From positions 126,001 to 190,000 of the forward strand of contig JAQGDQ010000445.1 in NCBI GenBank assembly GCA_030141605.1: 64,000 nt of DNA, in the 5' to 3' direction. Under the pieces are notes generated by a model. The model did no database searches, was not told the DNA's origin, and worked only from the letters and a program-made list of their open reading frames with translations. Origin of the DNA: Tubiluchus corallicola (Eukaryota > Priapulida > Priapulimorpha > Priapulimorphida > Tubiluchidae). Both the position numbers and the translations under genes were made by a program. This document shows positions 9,930 through 22,372 of this stretch, in pieces (positions within the stretch are counted from its first letter, which is position 1; each line of letters opens with the position of its first letter).

Positions 9930-11136
9930 AGGTTTTCGACTACCAGAACAGGGCGTAATAATCGAGTTAAATTAGCTAAGTGTTATTTGCTTCACTAAAT
10001 AAAGAATTATGAATTTTCTAAAAAAAAAACAGCACATAAACAAGTATGACAGTATCTCCATTCAGAATAGTGCAGTTCGAATGTAGGTAAAATTGGCACA
10101 CGTAAAAATGGCACAGGAAAAATGGCACACTTACCAAAACATGTGTTTAGGGATAGAGTTACAGTGGGGGGAGGGGGTAATTATTTTAGTTATCTTTACC
10201 TCTGCCAAGGAAGTTAGGCTTCAACACAGTTTGTTTGTTCGTTTTCTGTTTGTCTGGTTGTTTTTGCCTCTAGTATGGCAGTCAACCTATTACGCATAAA
10301 CTACCTAACAGATTTCCAAGAAACTTTGTGAAGAAAGGTGGGTATGGAGTGCCAAAATGGGAATCTTCCCGCCGATTCTTTTTTCACAAAAAACATTTGT
10401 TAAGCACTTCGAGGAAGTCTCAGAGGGAGTGTTTTACTGTGCTTAGTGCCTTTTTGTTATCCTTATCTGGACAAACATCTACGAGTTAGTTCCAGTTCCA
10501 TTTCGAAAAATTCTCTAGCTTGTAAAACTGTGTAACGCTGTTATAAAACCTTTGCTTATTAATGTGTATAGCCTTATAAGGTGGCTTGGCACGTATATAT
10601 TTGTTAATGCTTAAAAGTTAGATAAACACCATGTGGAACATTCGTGCATTATTGATTATAAATCTATTTAACGAACAAATATTTTGTGAGTCTCTTGCTA
10701 GTCTACATAATGCCAATACAGGTACATGTTTGCTTGTTTATTTTTGTGTTAAGTTTCTTTTGGATTGCTCGGATTTGATAGAGATCTGGTTCCCACTAAG
10801 AACAGTCTAGTTTTATTACAGAAATCAGCTGTATCGAAATAACATTATGTGCCATTTTTCCTACTTTTCCATTCGTGCAATTTTTTCCTGGTTTTCCATT
10901 CGTGCCATTTTTTCCTGTGCCAAATTATACGTACTTTTCCACTTGTGCCATTTTTACCTGTGCCGTTTTTACCGCGCACCAGGCAGCACAACTTGGTTTT
11001 CGATCACTAATACACGGGATAACAAAATTACAAAAATTAGCGAAGTGTCATTCCCTAAATACAGCATTATAAGTTTCCTAAAGATCAGCACGTGTACAAG
11101 TATGTAACTCCACAGTCAGAAGAGTGCAGTTCGATA
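9930..11136. repeat. Direct repeats (about 150 bp) flanking a unit bounded by inverted sub-repeats
   Basis: Segments 9930-10081 and 10992-11135 are about 70% alike in direct orientation (shared ATTAGC.AAGTGT, ACAAGTATG, AGTGCAGTTCGA). Between them, the left boundary at 10093-10132 carries ATGGCACAGGAAAAATGGCAC, about two to three short units. The right boundary at 10848-10980 carries about six units of the complement type (GTGCCATTTTTCCTGTGCC). So the inner unit of about 890 bp has compound inverted ends and sits inside a duplicated flank. It could be a non-autonomous element with sub-repeat termini inserted into a duplication, or a terminal-direct-repeat element. No transposase frame is present. 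Confidence 0.55.
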
Positions 11137-12130
11137 CTCTTTCTATCACTTCATTTCTCATTACATACTCTTTTTTTATTAAACACTGCACTTCGATAAA
11201 CTGCATTCATAAAGTTTAAATTAAAGCATAATAAAATCAAATTTACAAATTTAAAACTCTAGTAGTAAATTCTGAGTTAAACTAAAAAGACAGAAGTAAA
11301 TCTTTTACTTATTTGCTTTCTTAGGTGTCAAATATTTACTAATCTGATTGCCTAGAAGTCTGTCTCTACATGTGGTTAAATTTTATCTTAATAAAGCAGT
11401 ACTTCTTATCAATAAACAGCGGTGACTGGAGATGCGTGATTTATTCTTACTTTGTAAGAATTTCTAGAATAAGAACCCAACACGATCTAACATTCGTTAA
11501 ATAAGCTCTTATACTATTCAAAAAATCAAAATTTAAACGCCAAAAAGTTTGTTTTAACATAAAATACATGGCAGTCACGATAAAGCAAACCTGTAGCTTT
11601 TTTAATTCCACAAAAATGCGTAAAATTGTTATTGCGTTTCGTCCCGAGTTTCCAATTCTTTCTCCAACATCAAACACTTGGTAATTGCTCGCATGCTCTT
11701 GTTATGACGAATATAAACCCATAAGCTTAAATCAGAACTCCACGGTGGGTTTTCCTTCGCGGCTTTTGACCACAATTTAAGTAAATAAGTGGCAATGAAC
11801 GCACGCACCGAAACGAGGCCATTCTACAGTCTATAATAGCTGCATAAATACGTGCTGCATATGACAGCTAATGTTTTACCAATGAAATATCCTTATCCAC
11901 TGTTTCAGTGGTTCAAAGAGAAATTGATACACTTACCACTGCTGCCGAACGGAGGAGTAACGATCGAAAACGTTAGTCAAATAATTTAGAATGGTCGTTT
12001 TTGTTTAGTGCTTGGAATTGTAAAGTGAATTGTCTTTACAAAGGTAATTTTTATGGTGTACAAGTCAGATGAAAGCACTTCAAAAACAATGGCACTCATC
12101 ACTCGTGAACTGAAAAGGGATGACCAGTGT
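11137..12130. other. Unassigned sequence
   Basis: No recognised gene or family. A 76-codon minus-strand frame at 11447-11677 has no domain I can name. Confidence 0.45.
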
Positions 12131-12660
12131 TGTTCACGTTAGGACCAATGCGTTAGATGGTTAGACACTGGAAACAATGGTGATTGAAAAATCAAAACAA
12201 ATACGTCGACGTGGAAGACTTAATTCAGTTGTGCAACAATGAAGTTCAAAGTACAAACAATTAAATCTTATTCCAAAAACAATGCGTGCGTTTATAAAAA
12301 AAACAATGGAATGGCAAATCAAATCAAACACACATGAACATTCTATTATCTTCAAATGGAATTATCCAACAATGATTATTTCCAAGTAATTTACATTTTA
12401 ATAACTTATGCATTAATTTCCATAAATTTATAAATTGCACAAATGCATAAATTAATAAATTGATGTCAATGATCCACCGTTTGACTGCCCACTTTTTTGA
12501 CATACATTGCTTTTTGAATAAGCCTCAACTGTACTCTCTGCAGCTCACTGTTGCACAACGGACTCTTGTTTTTCCACTTAGACGAATTTGTTTTGATTTT
12601 TCAATCGCCATTGTTTCCCTAACTACGTCTCTGATACACTCGAGTACACGAACAAGATCG
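12130..12660. mobile_element. Foldback (long inverted repeat) element
   Basis: The arms at about 12130-12255 and 12527-12655 are inverted copies of each other. The core ACAATGGYGATTGAAAAATC and AAATCAAAACAAATWCGTC are nearly identical, then similarity decays through TTGTGCAACARTGA. The loop is about 270 bp. The two small open frames (12161-12355 minus and 12460-12675 plus) encode the same RICFDFSI string because they read the two arms. Long arms with a non-coding loop resemble foldback/MITE elements; target duplications were not resolved. Confidence 0.7.
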
Positions 12661-12679
12661 ACTACTTATTACTGACTTT

Positions 12680-13690
12680 AAAACTCCAACTTGATTTAAA
12701 ATTTGCTTTTTGCTTACCTCTCAACTTCTGATTATTACTGTAATTATTTTTACTGTACAGATTGTTGTAATTTTCTAAATTTCCATGATAAAAGTACAGT
12801 ATACTTACTATCAATGCACTATGTGTGCCCGTGGGTAATTAATGTGCAATAATTGGATAAATAAAAAACCAAAGGTTATCTGACGTTCCATAACATACAA
12901 ACGAACATATTTACAAACTGATAAAAAATCATGTAGCATTTCACCGTGAAATCACAAATGCGCATCATAAAACCACCTCCCTGCAACCTACTTACACCTC
13001 AAGCCTTTAGGAGCGCCCTGTAGAGAGCTTAAAAAGGTGCCACTACTGCTCAATCATGCAGTGGTAATTGAAAAACTCCCCTTCACCACAGCCGAAGAAA
13101 CACCTATTCGCTTGTGGTAGCAGCCTGTAGGTAATAGGTAGCTGCCATAATTTATGGCTTGTGGTTTTGACATCTTTAACCAGCCTCTTATGTACAGCGA
13201 TGAATAATACAGTAGCTATACGACACTGCTGAGCTGTGAGCCTTGTACAGTAGGTACCATCGTAATATCAACGTGGATTCATTCCAACATTATACAATCA
13301 AAAATGTCTATATTCATTACTGGCGGGGTTGCTATAGCAACAGGTCAACTTCCTGCACGTTGTTGTGGTCTATGCTGATGTTGTTGAAGTCTATAAAGGA
13401 GGATTTCCACTCTCATCTAATTTTCCAAATTAAATTTGATTCAGAGAATTCAACAAAACTGGGAAATCTCACAATTCTGCAAAATTACTTCATTTAATTC
13501 CTTCAATTAAAATAATTAACACCGTTCCTGTTTCTTTTGTATTCTCTTCTTTCTTCTGTATAGATCATTTTCTTTGTTTTTCTTTCCTTAGTCATTTATT
13601 GCTGCTCTCTTATTTCCACAAGCTTTCCCTCAGTTTCACGTTCTTCCAATATACTGTGCGAAGATTCACTGGACTTAAACAGGAGGAAAA
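12680..13690. other. Unassigned sequence
   Basis: No recognised gene or family. The frame at 13243-13497 (84 codons) lacks any motif I recognise. Confidence 0.45.
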
Positions 13691-13696
13691 GCGAAT

Positions 13697-14175
13697 TTTA
13701 AAAGTACTGTATATATGCCAAGAACTTTCCATTACTTAGCATAACGCCTACCTGCTTGAAATAATTATGTAATTGAAAAAGAAAATTCTTACTAATTTAA
13801 GATATTCACGCCACCTGGTAAAACAGCAGGGCATCGCCATCCCAGTGTGCACTACTCATTCACCAAAACACATTATTGATCTTACTGACAACAATAAAGT
13901 AATTTATACGTTCGCTTAGTTTGTGAAGAGTGTGCTGCAATTGTTCTGACTATTTTTCCAAATTTCACACTATGTCATTTAAACTTGTTTCAAACGATTT
14001 GCCGTTAAAATGGCTGTACCTATAATGGTTATCCAAAAAGTTTAAATTAACAAGTTCTATACAACTTTTTAACGCAATCCCGTATGCAATTAGCCAGCAT
14101 GTATAAGTGATATACAAATTTCATTACGAATTTTTAAGATTTATTAATGAAGAATGCTTTCTTGTATTTTATTAA
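13697..14175 (+). mobile_element. Family B copy 2
   Basis: Diverged, longer B member. It includes the middle segment (ACTTTCCATTACTTAGCAT) absent from the short form, then AAGAAAATTCTTACTAATTT, CACCTGGTAAAACAGC, GTGTGCACTACTCATTCACC and CTTGTTTCAAACGATTTGCC. It ends in CTTGTATTTTATTAAA, a decayed terminus. No coding potential. Confidence 0.75.
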
Positions 14176-14179
14176 ACAA

Positions 14180-15460
14180 AGAACCTCTTTTCCTTATAGC
14201 CTGAGCAGGAACTCATAATGACTGATGGTAATTCAGTAATTGAAGTTACACAACAATAATTTGTCTCACGCTACAGCCACAATACCTACAAACATGAGAG
14301 CCAAATAAGGAAGCTAAAAATCCAATATTCAGCCGTGGATATAATAAATGTGTCACGTGATCAACAAGAATATAATGAAAACATATGAGAGAATCTGTCA
14401 CGCCACATCCAACGGCAGACCTTAAGTGCACTTAAATAGTTGTGGCGGGACAGACACCTATCAAACTATTTTGGCTGAACCTGCAAAGGGAATACTGAAC
14501 TCGCAGAACTGCCTTGTCGTAAGGTCGACTCTCTATACCACTATAGGCAAACTAGGAAGCAAAATCCTGAACGTAATATTTTAACTAATAGAAACAATTA
14601 TTTGCGCTATTTTTCTGCTAAATTAAATCATGCAAGGCTGCTAACACGGAGCTCTCTTCTCTCAGCAAAACACTTTCTATACTTTTGCCTTAACTGACTT
14701 TCTAAAATTTCTATCAACAAAATTACGTAACCGTGTTAACTGCAGCAGATTGTCCTGTTAATACAAAGTTTCTTGCAAAAGCGTTTAATGAATACGATAG
14801 AAAAAGTGATAAGAGTCGAAACTTGTACAGGAAACCAAAGACAAAAAAAACGTCGGACGAAAAAACCCAAAAAAGTGTCTGCTAATGAAATATTTGCAGT
14901 CAGATCAGATTTATGGTTGTGAAGAAAATGAAACTAGAAACTAGAAACTAGAAAATGATTACACACGAAAAAGAGAAGTTATAAGGTTTCAAAACTGTTC
15001 TGATGAACATGCAGAGTTAAGCACGGTAGGCAAAAACAGGTACACGAACAGTTTCCATCTGAAACTGCAGAATTTTTTATTGCTCCTCAAGACTCGGGAT
15101 GCAGAATGGTGTCACAAGTTGAATTTCGAATGAAATCAGCACAAGATGTAGATATACAATTAACTATACTTAATTAGTACATTATAATACATTGTATGAA
15201 TAAGCTTAACAGAAAGGATAACTGGCGCTAAAAATACTTTTTTGCGTAGGGTGTGAACTACCTATTTTACCAGGCCAAGACCTACCCATGGACATCAAAA
15301 TACAGTTTCGTCTCTATGGCAGATCTTGCGTCGATTAGTATGACCTATTTCAGTTTGTAAAAATTAGATTTCCTGAACTTAGGATGACGGATAAACTAGC
15401 TAAGACTTCAGTAACAGCAAAGACTTCATTCACGTTATACATTAGCAGTAGCATACAAGC
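14180..15460. other. Unassigned sequence with a tiny (ACTAGAA)n run
   Basis: No gene or family recognised. At 14930-14955 there are three copies of a 7-bp ACTAGAA unit. A 61-codon minus-strand frame at 14246-14431 looks spurious. Confidence 0.45.
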
Positions 15461-15940
15461 AATTTACTGTCACTAGTGCTGTGTTTTTGAACTATCTATC
15501 TTTGTAACTATATTGTTGATAACCTGTTGTATACATCTGTTCTCAACAAAAATGTATTTGTTGCTTTACTGTCATTAGTGCTGTGTTTTTGAACTATCTA
15601 TCTATGTAACTATATTGTTGATAACTTGTTGTATACATCTGTTCTCAAATAAAATGTATTTGTTGCTTTACTGTCATTAGTGCTGTGTTTTTGAACTATC
15701 TATCTATGTAACTATATTGTTGAAAACTTGTTGTATACATCTATTCTCAACTAAAATGTATTTGTTGCGCAGTGGAAAAACTCCGATTAGTAATATCACG
15801 GTATGAAAATCCACTTAAAATAAATAAAGTCCATATATATATATGTAAAGAAATGCGCCCGGAGGTAGCCGTCATTCATTAGAAAATTATGACGTAACTG
15901 GTGAACTCCGTGATTATTCGTAAGCGCATCGTAGCTTATA
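15461..15940 (+). repeat. Family E copy 1 with 102-bp triplication
   Basis: Three head-to-tail 102-bp units at about 15463-15768 (core TTTGAACTATCTATCTATG, AATGTATTTGTTGC) continue into a segment (CAGTGGAAAAACTCCGATTA ... ATAAATAAAGTCCATATATATATATG ... GTAAAGAAATGCGCCCGG). That segment recurs inverted at 47.8 and 56.1 kb. Those copies carry only a single 102-bp-type unit, so the internal amplification happened in this copy. Confidence 0.8.
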
Positions 15941-15944
15941 CGTA

Positions 15945-16660
15945 TAATACGTATATACATGCATATATTATACTGTATATAATAAAATTTGTGCGGTTTT
16001 ACGCTCTACAAAAGAAAATTAACGCTAATAGATTCAAGATTCAATTAGTTGTCGGAATATATGACTAGCATAATTGGTAATCTTCAAACGTTTACGTGAA
16101 ATAAATGCAGACTTAAAAAAAATGCTTGCCGAATAAAAAAAACATCAATTTTTGCATGATTCAGGTTCATCGCATGCCAGCTCTATTCATGCCTTTCTGA
16201 GTGGTATATTTTTTAAATTTCACTGGATTACAAATTCTCCCTGCACGTTCTACGCAAATTTCTTTCGTGCTGGCGTTCATCGCAAACGTTCATCGTTTAA
16301 GCGTCAGTCACGAATCGGCGATGTTTTCTCAAACAGCCTCTCTATAAACATTCCAATATGGCGGCCGCCTATACACACGCCGGGCACATCTGAGAAGAGA
16401 TTTACACGTCTTATAAACACTCACAAACAAACTCGAGAAAGCGCATAGAGGAACTAAATGCGTCGAGCGCATAAGAGAGCGTACTTTTAAGCAAACTTAG
16501 TATTTATACGTACCGTGGTTGAATCAGTTTAATGAACTCGAATCATTTCCTTTCTTATCAGCAAGATTATCGTCCAAAATAAAATTCTAACACACGAATT
16601 GTACCCATGCAGTCTCAGCTCAGACTAGCGATAAAATGTAGTCTGTACCACGTGTCTGTG
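15945..16660. other. Unassigned sequence with a CpG-rich patch
   Basis: Between about 16250 and 16480 CG dinucleotides are frequent and the string CCAATATGGCGGCCGCC occurs at about 16352, matching the YY1 consensus CAANATGGCGGC. The patch may be a promoter region, but no start, splice or TATA context was clear. The 98-codon frame 16152-16448 has no recognisable domain. Confidence 0.3.
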
Positions 16661-16663
16661 GGG

Positions 16664-16684
16664 GTGTGGGGGGGGGGGGGGGGG
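16664..16684. repeat. Poly-G tract
   Basis: A run of G, broken only by T near each edge, of about 20 bases; a possible G-quadruplex former and a likely sequencing-error site. Confidence 0.9.
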
Positions 16685-16828
16685 TCGGCACATCCATGTT
16701 TTTAAGCAATTAATCTTAAGCAACTTTTTAAGCAACTAACAATTAATAGTTAAAAATATTGTACACATGTAATAAAAGACGCTTAAGCAGACATTATTCA
16801 GCTGTCAACAGTAATCTAGTTGTTCCAT

Positions 16829-16993
<165 letters not shown>

Positions 16994-17004
16994 CCCATCA
17001 TTAC

Positions 17005-17140
17005 TTCAGTCTGGGAGGTCATGAGTTCGATACAGCAGCAGAGTCATATCAAAGACTTTAAAAATGGTGCCTGTTGTTGCCCTGCCTGGCACGTGGTATT
17101 TAGGGTAAAAGTGGGGCTATAATAGTCTCTGTTATATAGG
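17005..17140 (+). mobile_element. Candidate tRNA-derived SINE fragment
   Basis: GGTCATGAGTTCGATACAGC at about 17017 resembles a tRNA-type RNA polymerase III B box (consensus GGTTCGANNCC). About 30 bp later comes a conserved-looking body, AAAATGGTGCCTGTTGTTGC followed by CCTGCCTGGCACGTGG. The 5' tRNA half is replaced by the AAT microsatellite. No second copy exists in the window, so assignment rests on the B box and SINE-like layout. Confidence 0.35.
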
Positions 17141-20100
17141 TGTAGATTTGTTATTTACAGTTGGCGATAATAGCTCTTTCAGCTAATGTTAATTGTTGAC
17201 TCAAAAGCCGAGTTTAATTTTTCTTCTACATACAGAACACGAATCAAATTGCTAACTCGACAGGTACGTTTGTATCAAGTGTAAGAAAATTTCAAAACAA
17301 CGATGGCTGATCACTGAAACAGAATAACAATTTCTACTTTCGCATGTAGCCTATTTCACTTAGACCCTATAATAGCTGATACACACTGAAGTACACTAAT
17401 ACATAATAATAACGTAATTAATACACACAGTAACGTAATAATGATAACAATACTCATAATCATGCACATTTTCCAAGCATGCGTGGCGAGTATCTCCCAG
17501 TAAACAAAAGAGCATCCCATACGTGTTTATCACCTCTATTATACGTATTATCATCTGTGGTCAAAGGTCCCGTGAATCAGCAGCTCTGCATAGCAATATG
17601 GCTGCTGTACATGAACTAGAGAGGTCCTACAGCCACACAGAGTAAAATTATTCGTATCACGGCACCAACTAACCCATAATCAAACCCCAGACAACAACCT
17701 CCGTAACATGCCCTCTTACCTATTAGCCTAAAATGACCACCTTTTGTTTACACTACATACAATTATACAGTCCAGGCTAATCTGCCTGCAGAATTTATTC
17801 ATTCGTAATAACAACTGCAATATAGTTAAGTGTTTTCCCCAACCCGTGTGCATATTATACCCTAGCTGCATAACAACCTTCAATTTCAGTAAAATGAGTC
17901 ACCGTTTTAACGTCGCCATTAATGTGATGTATTGTCTAGATGAGGCAAAACAAAATTTATCAGACAGGCACAGCAAAACATTTGGATAAGATTGCAGGAT
18001 ATTATAAAGATTAGCTTAATATATACTGCTAATTTAAGACCCGCAGTCATGCAGAAGGTTCAAGAAATAAATGAACGTATAATAAGAAAGAAAAAAGCGC
18101 TCCTAAAGATATTTTTTAAATGAAAAATGGGTTAAAACTTATTTCAGCGACATCTGCACAAATTCTTTAAATTTCAAACCAAATCATGCATTGAACAAAA
18201 TCACGGATAATTTTAGTAAGCAATCAGTCTTTAATTTGTGTACAAAAGCAAAAGCTCAGAGTGCTTAAGCCTGAAAAGCAACAATAAAAACTGACGAAAT
18301 CTGATACAGAAAGAAACAAAATTCACTTGCTTTCTATAAATTGTAATTTTGTCCTTACTGTAATCTCATGAGATGCAGAACTGCTAAGACTATATACACT
18401 AAGTGCAGGATGTTTAAAAACAAGATAGTCACAAATAAACAAAACGAAAAAGCACATTCTATTTACCATGCTTTCTAGTGTTCAATTACAGGACGAGCAT
18501 TAAACACGTATCAATAATTATTATTTTCCAGGAACGTAACAGAGCAACATTCAAAACTCACAGACCTAAACAAGCACTTTTAATGTATTCAGTTATGTAC
18601 AATGAACGTTTAAAGTTTAAAACGGTTTTCCGCAAGGTTGTGTTCTAAGACCTTCTTTCTTTTTTACCTATATTACTTATTATTACTGCTATAGTGCTAT
18701 GTTCAGTTTTGCATAGAGCATGCAGTGACAGATCACTTTTTATTGTTTATTCTAACAAAAACATGGTTGTACGTGTATTAAGCTTAAGCGTATTGCACAA
18801 ATTCAATCCGAAGGCACAGACAAAGCAGTACATTATATCACTCTGCTGAACGTAGGTCTGCTAATTGAAGCTCAACTCAAGAGTCATGGCGACGGATTAC
18901 AAGTAGATAATGTAGAGTGCAGTCAGCAAGAGTGCGATTGATATAATCACAGCACTAAGCTGCGATACCGCAAGTCGAAAATTTTCCAATGAAGACTGGC
19001 GTCTTTAATGATAGCGCCTGATGAAGAAAATTACTCTAAATAAGATAATTACTAGGTGCATCAAATATCTTCAAATAATTTCATGAACGAATCTGCAGTA
19101 TTAAGACGACTTTCTGAAATCAATAAACTTGCGTATAACTAAATCATGTGCTAATTTCATATCAAAAAAGAACAAAAGACCTACTTTGTCTTTTCAAAAA
19201 CAAAGGAATAAACTTCTAAAACAAAGCTGAAAGTGTTCTACTAAAATATCATTATATACTATATAATGATATATTATATTATTATATGCACACAAATGCT
19301 TTCTGCTTGAGCAAAATAAAGAATTCTAAAATAAAATGTTTCGTCGTTACTCGGTATTTAAGAAATCAGCATTTCCTATAAAGAACCTATAATTAAAATA
19401 TTTTTATAATTAGCAATATAAATTTAAGTTTGCTTAAATTAATCAAAAAGTTCATTAAAATAAATTTTAAAAAAATGAGGGCAGTATAACCTGTATACTT
19501 TGAATTACTTTCATCCGTAAATTTAAATTTTAGCAGTTAATGTTTAGTGAAAGCAGGAACCTACAATTTAAACGCAAATTACATTGCTGCTGAGCAAAAG
19601 AACCAGTGAAACCCAAAGATCAACATTGCTTGTAGCACCAAAGTGTAAAAGAAAATTTATTGCCCATTACGTTACCTTAATAAAAAGCAAGCAAATAAAC
19701 TTATTCATAAATAGGAACCATGTTTATAATAATTTACAGATCTAGTAACCTACTTACACAAATAAAAATATATACACTTGCATTTAGTCTGGACAAGTAA
19801 TAATATTCTTAGGCAGTTGTTAGAATGCCTATGGATCTCGTACTGAAATTAAAACTGGGCATAAGTATCAGGCCGTTTATATATTATGAACTTTAAAACT
19901 GTTTTATATAAGCTACGCTGGGCTGTGATAATGAAAATGGGAAGGTCACAAGTACAACATTGCAAGACAACATAATGTTCAGAAATTTTGCGCTAATTAT
20001 ATTCTCTGGTGAATGTTCCCTGGTAATTTTTCGAGTTGATATTCGATGATTTATTTTCTGTTTTTGATTATCGCACTACGACTGGTTTTAAGTACATTTT

Positions 20101-20335
20101 ATATTACTGGTCCTTTCGTTTCACTGAGCAACAAAGAGATATTAAATTATTACAAAAATAAGTTTAATTCATTTAGTTTTTTATAAGCAAAAGTTGCAAA
20201 GCATGCGCATTAATTCTACGTGTGAAGAATAGTTTGCCTTTGAGAACAACTTATGCTCAATACAAGGACACAGTTTTGTTTACTGAAATAAGTGAAGAAA
20301 CATTGTTTTCATAATTGATTTCGTATTGTTCAATT
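17141..20335. other. Unassigned AT-rich desert
   Basis: About 3.2 kb with no gene, long frame or repeat family recognised. A small perfect hairpin (ATCATTATATA...TATATAATGAT) lies at about 19248-19272. This is the largest stretch without a feature. Confidence 0.5.
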
Positions 20336-20338
20336 GTT

Positions 20339-20935
20339 TAGGGCTAAACAATGTTCAAATTTGACATCGCACGCGATCAACTTCACATTGTCTATTCAAA
20401 CATTACAGTATAGCAAAAAACAGTACACATAACAATGGTCATAGTAAATTAGTAACTTCACACTGTTCCCTATTGTACGTGCTGCTATATTGTCTATTGT
20501 TCTCTATTGTAGGGTCCCACACACATGTACTGAAATAAACAATGTTCACAACTAACTTCACATTGTTCCAATATTTGTATGCCCTTATATAACACTGCCT
20601 ATGAAAACCATACTCGAACTTCGCATTGCAAAACACTAGTGATGATACTACAGTCGATACACAATTTTCGTTATAGAAACTTAGCATTGTTCTCTATTAT
20701 AGGCCATACGCCTACACCTATCAAACACTGAAACAATGCTTACAACTAACTTTGCATTGCTCCACGTTCTATATGTTGTATGGTAACTTCGCATTGTTCT
20801 CTATTATAGGCCATAGGCCTACCCCTATCAAATACTGAAACAATGTTTAGTGTTTGGCATTGTTCCACGTTTTATAAGCTGTTTTATAACATTGCCTACT
20901 GAAACAAATAATCGATTTTAACTTTGCATTGTTCA
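20339..20935. repeat. Diverged minisatellite, period about 103 bp at its right end
   Basis: Repeated strings such as CTTCGCATTGTTCTCTATTA, TATAGGCCATAGGCCTAC and CTGAAACAATG recur across about 600 bp. The two best copies start near 20680 and 20783; units to the left are highly degraded. It looks like an old array. Confidence 0.65.
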
Positions 20936-20986
20936 CGAAGCTTTGACACTATCTTATTTACACTAGGATGAATCCCTGTAAATGGG

Positions 20987-21451
20987 TTGCCTATAACTTT
21001 TCGCGGATCTTTATTCGTTCCCCAATTTATTCCCGTTCCCAGCCGTCCCGTCACTAATAGACGTGGAATAAAAGTCAATTTTCCAGAAACCGCTCAAGTT
21101 GTCAAAATTACAGCTCAGCTCGTACACGCCAGCAGCATTTGCAAACCATCGCAATCACTGCTAATAACGAGGCCAGTCAGCTTCACTGTAGATCCCCAGC
21201 ACTCAAATGGCTTCATTTATAACAGCAAGCGCACACAACAGCAGCAGCAGCAGGATTTACAGCAGCTACGGCTTCAGCGCGATGGACAAGTTAAATTTCC
21301 TCCTCAAAAACAAATAAAGAAAAATAGAAACTACCGCGTGCTGCCGCGATGTTTTTGCCCTAAATTTGCGCGTTTAAAAACGTCCATGGCGGCCATCAAA
21401 GCTTGCCGAAAGCTGAGCAAAATACATAAAATTGCAGAAAAACATGAATAG
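20987..21451 (+). other. 154-codon open frame of uncertain status
   Basis: The longest frame not obviously made by a repeat. It contains a run of six glutamines encoded largely by CAG (about 21238-21252) and a basic C-terminal part. An internal ATG at 21386 sits in a good context (TCCATGG) and would give the short peptide MAAIKACRKLSKIHKIAEKH plus one residue. No domain is recognised, there is no splice or promoter support, and frames of this length arise by chance at this scale. I would not call it a gene without transcript evidence. Confidence 0.15.
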
Positions 21452-21842
21452 TAATGTACGCGGGCGAAAATCAAGTATTTTTTCTGAGAGAAACGGCGCA
21501 GTTAAACCGAGCATAAAAATGCAAAATAGCAAAGTGTTATACACGATAAGATCCAGTTTATATGTCAAGTTATCGAACGTTTATTTCCGAGGAGGCAGCG
21601 CATGTTGATAATGAGTTTTTTACTAGCGTTTAAGTAATTTAAAGCAGACAATTCTTGTACATGTTAGCACTGTGTAAACCAGCATTACGCCAGGACTTGC
21701 GCCACTTTGTATGGGACATTGTGGTGGAACCGGGACCTGTAGTTGGCGAAGTGAAAGATGGACCCAAGTTCCAATAAAAATAAAAATTCAGAAAGTCTCT
21801 GAGATTTTAAACAATTAATAGACAAAGGGTAAAAAGGCAATT
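21452..21842. other. Unassigned sequence
   Basis: Nothing recognised except spurious minus-strand frames. Confidence 0.4.
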
Positions 21843-22128
21843 TTAAAGTGCATCTTAAAAAGTTTCCATTAAAAATTATATTACTTAGCATTACGTTTAA
21901 CCTATGTGAAACAGTTGCGTAATTGGAAAAGAAAATTCTTAGTAATTTAAAATATACGCGCCACCTAGTAAGACGCCACTGGGTCACCTTCACAGTGTGC
22001 ACCACTGACTCTCCAAAAACGTATTTTTAATCTTGTTCACACGATACAATAATTTAAGTTAGCGAAGTATGTGCCAAGAATGCTCTGATTAGTTTTCAAA
22101 TTTTGCGCAACGTTATCTAGACACGAAA
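21843..22128 (+). mobile_element. Family B copy 3, truncated
   Basis: Retains the middle of family B (AGTTTCCATTAAAAATTATA, AAGAAAATTCTTAGTAATTT, CACAGTGTGCACCACTGAC, CGTATTTTTAATCTTGTT) and breaks off after GCAACGTTATCTAGACACG, losing its right third. Confidence 0.75.
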
Positions 22129-22188
22129 GCAGCAAATATTTTTTGTCCAGATTCAAATAAAAACGCAACGAGGTAAATGAATGAGGCA

Positions 22189-22372
22189 GTGTCATGCAGT
22201 ATGACAGACAAACCCTTCCAAAAAAAACCCGACCCCTTCCTAGAGGTCGGTGTCATGCAGTATGACAGACAAACCTGTCAAAAAAACCCGACCCCTTCCT
22301 AGAGGTCGGTGTCATGCAGTATGACAGACAAACCCGTCAATAAAAAACCCGACCCCTTCCTGGAGGTGGCTT
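22189..22372. repeat. 60-bp tandem array with palindromic blocks, 3 copies
   Basis: Three units of 59-61 bp, each containing two inverted motifs: TGTCATGCAGTATGACA and CGACCCCTTCCTAGAGGTCG. Both can form hairpins within each unit. The third copy carries a change in the second palindrome. No coding content. Confidence 0.9.

Noticed and set aside
20987-21451. 154-codon frame as a host gene
   Set aside because: No domain, splice sites or promoter; listed only as an uncertain open frame.
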